DNA of 5,884 nucleotides from Micromonosporaceae bacterium (GTDB taxonomy: Bacteria > Actinomycetota > Actinomycetes > Mycobacteriales > Micromonosporaceae), in NCBI GenBank assembly GCA_003543035.1, contig DPJL01000135.1, positions 7,946 to 13,829 of the forward strand, written 5' to 3'. Each line of letters opens with the position of its first letter. The first letter of the stretch is position 1. Below, one piece after another: positions 4,197-5,884 of this stretch. Both the position numbers and the translations under genes were made by a program. The notes under the pieces are model-generated. The model saw only the letters and a program-made list of their open reading frames with translations. It had not been told where the DNA came from and searched no databases.

Positions 4197-4817
4197 GTGA
4201 CTCGGCTATCCAGCGTCGGAATTCTTGTCCTCGTCCTGTCCCTGGGCGCGTGTACCAGTGAAAAGCCCGCCCCTCAGGTCACCCCGACCCCCATCGCCTC
4301 GGCGACTTCAAAAGCGCCTGCCGCGGTGAAGTATCGTTATCAACCATCCACTGTGGACCTTTGCAAGACCGATCTGGCTCCGCTCGCCGAGCTCAAGCTC
4401 GCGCCGAAGAAGACCGACAACACCTTGCCACTCGCGGGTCCGGGCGAGGCCTGCCTCTTCGAAATGACCACGCCCAGTGGGCATATCGCCAGTCTTCGCG
4501 TGGAAGCGGTGGCGCTCACGTCGAGTGAGGACGCCCAGCGGCTTTATAGGACGCAGCACGACACCACTCGGATGAAGCCCGACGGCAGCATCAGCGGGCT
4601 GGGAGATGAGGCCGAGGGCTTCACCCTGGAGACCGAGCCTGGCTTCAAATATTCGGAGTACCGGGTCCACGCGCGACAGGACAATCTGGTGCTCGAGATC
4701 TGGGTTGCCGTCGGCGGCAACGCTTTCACGCCGAAGCAGATACTGGCTGCTGTCGCCCAAGCGGTCACCAGAACGACACTCGCCACTGTCTCCGCAGCCT
4801 GGCCGAACCGGGTATAG
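4197..4817 (+). CDS. Secreted lipoprotein, DUF3558-like
   Basis: A 206-residue exported lipoprotein. The GTG start gives a short signal peptide (VTRLSSVGILVLVLSLGAC) with lipobox LGAC and lipidated Cys19, so the mature protein is anchored to the outer face of the cytoplasmic membrane. A Pro/Ala/Ser/Thr-rich linker (20-45) leads to a globular domain with a likely disulfide pair, Cys56 in VDLCKTDL and Cys86 in GEACLFEM. It continues through a GLGDEAEGF turn (134-142) and a terminal VWV-like strand and helix (LVLEIWVAVGG, TPKQILAAVAQAV). The order LC... GEAC... GLGDEA resembles actinobacterial DUF3558 lipoproteins, whose function is unknown; the assignment is by pattern only. Longer in-frame upstream starts would overlap the divergent gene and lose the N-terminal signal. 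The 3' end is inside a 16-bp terminator stem. Confidence 0.85.
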   Translation: MTRLSSVGILVLVLSLGACTSEKPAPQVTPTPIASATSKAPAAVKYRYQPSTVDLCKTDLAPLAELKLAPKKTDNTLPLAGPGEACLFEMTTPSGHIASLRVEAVALTSSEDAQRLYRTQHDTTRMKPDGSISGLGDEAEGFTLETEPGFKYSEYRVHARQDNLVLEIWVAVGGNAFTPKQILAAVAQAVTRTTLATVSAAWPNRV

Positions 4818-4832
4818 GAGACAGTGGCGAGT
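4778..4832. terminator. 16-bp perfect inverted repeat at the lipoprotein/ESX gene junction
   Basis: The left arm ACTCGCCACTGTCTCC (4778-4793) and its exact complement (4817-4832) flank a 23-nt loop. The left arm is coding (lipoprotein residues near 195-199) and the right arm begins on the last base of its TAG stop. The repeat ends 16 nt before the stop of the convergent WXG gene, so it can act as a bidirectional terminator. There is no U-tract on the plus side. The loop is long for an intrinsic terminator, so a mobile-element remnant or protein site is an alternative. Confidence 0.6.
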
Positions 4833-4848
4833 CCACTTTGGACGGGCG

Positions 4849-5601
4849 TCAGCCCTTAACGGCCTCGGGCCACTTGCCACCGGGCAGCTTGGAGTGATCT
4901 CCGGCTGCCCCGGCCAGGTCCCGAACCGCGCCGAGAGCGTCGACGAGCCGGTTGCCGACTTCGAGCAGAATGTTGAGCCCGCTGGTGACGAGGTCACCGA
5001 CGGCTTCGCCGAGAGTATCGATCGCCCAGGGGATCGTGACAACGCCGCTGGCGTCGACGAGCGCCTGGGCGAACTTTCCGGCCAGGCCGGTGATGATTTT
5101 CGCGAGCTCGGTGGCAAACTCCACGTTGCCCTTGGCGACCTTGAACAGCCACTGACTGATGTACTCAGCCTTGGCCACACAATCGTCGACCGCACCCTTC
5201 TGCTGGGTGGCTTTGGTGTTGTAGGAACTCGCCGCGTCTCCGGTCCATTTGGTGAGGTTTTCGTTGACCGGTTTGGTGCACGTGAAGGAGAGCTCGGAGA
5301 CCGGGGTCTTGACCTTGTAGATCCAGTCGAAGCTGATGATCATCAAGGAGATTACCGGGGTCTGGTGCTCAAGGGCGTATTTGAGTTTCGCCATGATGTC
5401 CTCAAGGGCCTTGCGGGCCTTGTCGAGGCTGTTCTTAATCCACAAGAGAGCGGCCGCGCCGAGCAGCCAGGCCCACTTCTTTACCTTGTTGACGAGAGCG
5501 TTAAAGCCGTCGACGCAGTTCTTGATGCCCTCGTTCATCTGGGTGAACGCCTTGTTGAAGGGCTCGGTGTATTCCGAGGGCGAACCGGCGGGTGGCGCCA
5601 T
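4849..5601 (-). CDS. WXG-motif, probable type VII (ESX) secretion substrate, 250 aa
   Basis: A 250-residue, mostly helical protein without a Sec signal peptide. A WTG motif at 119-121 (LTKWTGDAASSYNTKA) sits in a helix-turn-helix of WXG100 character spanning about 60-160. Before it is a hydrophobic stretch (KKWAWLLGAAALLWIKN, 41-57) and after it a long amphipathic/hydrophobic region (ELAKIITGLAGKFAQALVD, then VVTIPWAIDTLGEAVGDLVT, 165-207). WXG100-fold proteins are substrates of ESX/type VII secretion in Actinomycetota and act as partners or effectors. No C-terminal YxxxD/E is present, so export may depend on the adjacent EspC-like protein. The ATG at 5601 follows GGAAGGA, partly in a small hairpin. 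It is 32 nt downstream of the EspC-like gene, so they are co-transcribed. The hydrophobic segments could be membrane-active. The precise role is unknown. Confidence 0.75.
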   Translation of the reverse strand: MAPPAGSPSEYTEPFNKAFTQMNEGIKNCVDGFNALVNKVKKWAWLLGAAALLWIKNSLDKARKALEDIMAKLKYALEHQTPVISLMIISFDWIYKVKTPVSELSFTCTKPVNENLTKWTGDAASSYNTKATQQKGAVDDCVAKAEYISQWLFKVAKGNVEFATELAKIITGLAGKFAQALVDASGVVTIPWAIDTLGEAVGDLVTSGLNILLEVGNRLVDALGAVRDLAGAAGDHSKLPGGKWPEAVKG

Positions 5602-5618
5602 TTGGAGTGTCCTTCCAA
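5602..5618 (-). promoter_or_regulatory. Ribosome site of the 250-aa WXG gene, presented in a hairpin loop
   Basis: On the minus strand TTGGA (5618-5614) pairs with TCCAA (5606-5602), directly before the ATG at 5601, enclosing AGGACAC. The Shine-Dalgarno core AGGA lies in the loop, 8 nt before the start. The stem is only 5 bp, so any effect on translation would be modest. Confidence 0.3.
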
Positions 5619-5633
5619 GAAAGTGCGAGAGGG

Positions 5634-5884
5634 TTACGCCGTGTAGATCTTGTTGAGGTCCAGCGAGACGATCTCGTCTGCCTTGTCGTACTCCTTGGCG
5701 ATTTTGTCCAGTGCCCCGCCAAGCTGGTCGAACTCCGTTACTCCGCCGCCCAGGACGGTAACCATGAAGGTCTGGAAGTTGTTGTAGGAGTTCGAATACA
5801 CGGCCATGTCCAGGGTTTGCCCAATGAAGAAGGCCGACATGGAGAGGTCCAGGCCGTCAGCCGCGGTCTTTATCGGCTCCATCG
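5634..5884 (-). CDS. EspC-like type VII secretion protein (5' end at or beyond window edge)
   Basis: At least 82 residues, ending at the TAA (5636-5634). An ATG at 5882 is possible, but the frame is open to the window edge and EspC-type proteins are usually about 100 residues, so the real start is probably outside. The protein is two helices joined by a turn: MEPIKTAADGLDLSMSAFFI, a middle with Tyr/Asn/Phe (YSNSYNNFQTFMVTVLGGG), then a second helix FDQLGGALDKIAKEYDKADE. YDKAD at 65-69 (numbered from the 5882 Met) is an exact YxxxD, the general export motif of mycobacterial ESX substrates, placed as in EspC/PE-type proteins at the end of the second helix. There is no W-x-G. As first gene of the pair it may carry the export signal for the 250-residue protein. 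Confidence 0.7.
   Translation of the reverse strand, partial: MEPIKTAADGLDLSMSAFFIGQTLDMAVYSNSYNNFQTFMVTVLGGGVTEFDQLGGALDKIAKEYDKADEIVSLDLNKIYTA

Noticed and set aside
4778..4832. Terminal inverted repeats of a small mobile element
   Set aside because: There is only 23 bp between the arms, no target duplication is seen, and the position at a convergent junction fits a terminator better. It is not fully excluded.
4308..5195. A 295-codon minus-strand open frame
   Set aside because: It overlaps the WXG gene in another frame and lies opposite the lipoprotein; Ser/Arg/Pro-rich translation, no ribosome site.
4606..5646. A 346-codon open frame on the plus strand
   Set aside because: It is antisense to the lipoprotein-end/WXG/EspC region, has no family-like motif, and its composition is that of a complementary-strand shadow in GC-rich DNA. 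The minus-strand genes have motifs and ribosome sites.

Overview
The window is high-GC DNA, rich in GTG starts, with genes typical of mycelial or mycobacterium-like Actinomycetota: an AidB-like acyl-CoA dehydrogenase, a DUF3558-like lipoprotein, and WXG100/EspC-like type VII secretion proteins. The order Pseudonocardiales or Mycobacteriales is plausible, but this is an inference. No tRNA, rRNA, CRISPR array, insertion sequence or transposase is visible.

Layout, left to right: the 3' end of an AidB-like acyl-CoA dehydrogenase (+); a VOC/glyoxalase-fold protein (-); a dimethylargininase-type (DDAH) gene broken by one in-frame TAG (+, 848-1654); a TetR regulator (-); the organic hydroperoxide reductase Ohr (+); a methylated-DNA-protein cysteine methyltransferase, Ogt/MGMT (-); a YceI-family protein (+); a small conserved-looking hypothetical protein (-); a DUF3558-like lipoprotein (+); then two co-directional genes (-), a 250-residue WXG-motif protein and, upstream of it, an EspC-like protein with a YxxxD secretion motif that is cut by the window edge.

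The first ten genes alternate strictly in strand, so every junction up to the ESX pair is convergent or divergent and almost every gene is its own transcription unit. All five convergent junctions carry an inverted repeat at the stop codons, two of them with 15-16 bp perfect stems. Several divergent junctions are very compact and appear to make leaderless mRNAs. The clearest regulatory unit is tetR-ohr, where two face-to-face promoters share about 33 bp and two matching 14-bp operators sit 30 bp apart.

Functionally the window groups stress and damage-response genes (AidB-like, Ohr, Ogt, VOC, YceI) next to a cell-envelope/type VII secretion segment. A shared pathway is not shown. The most useful items to check are the amber codon in the DDAH gene, the TetR/Ohr switch (Ohr is more often controlled by the MarR-type OhrR), the 18-bp bidirectional leaderless promoter, and the ESX pair.
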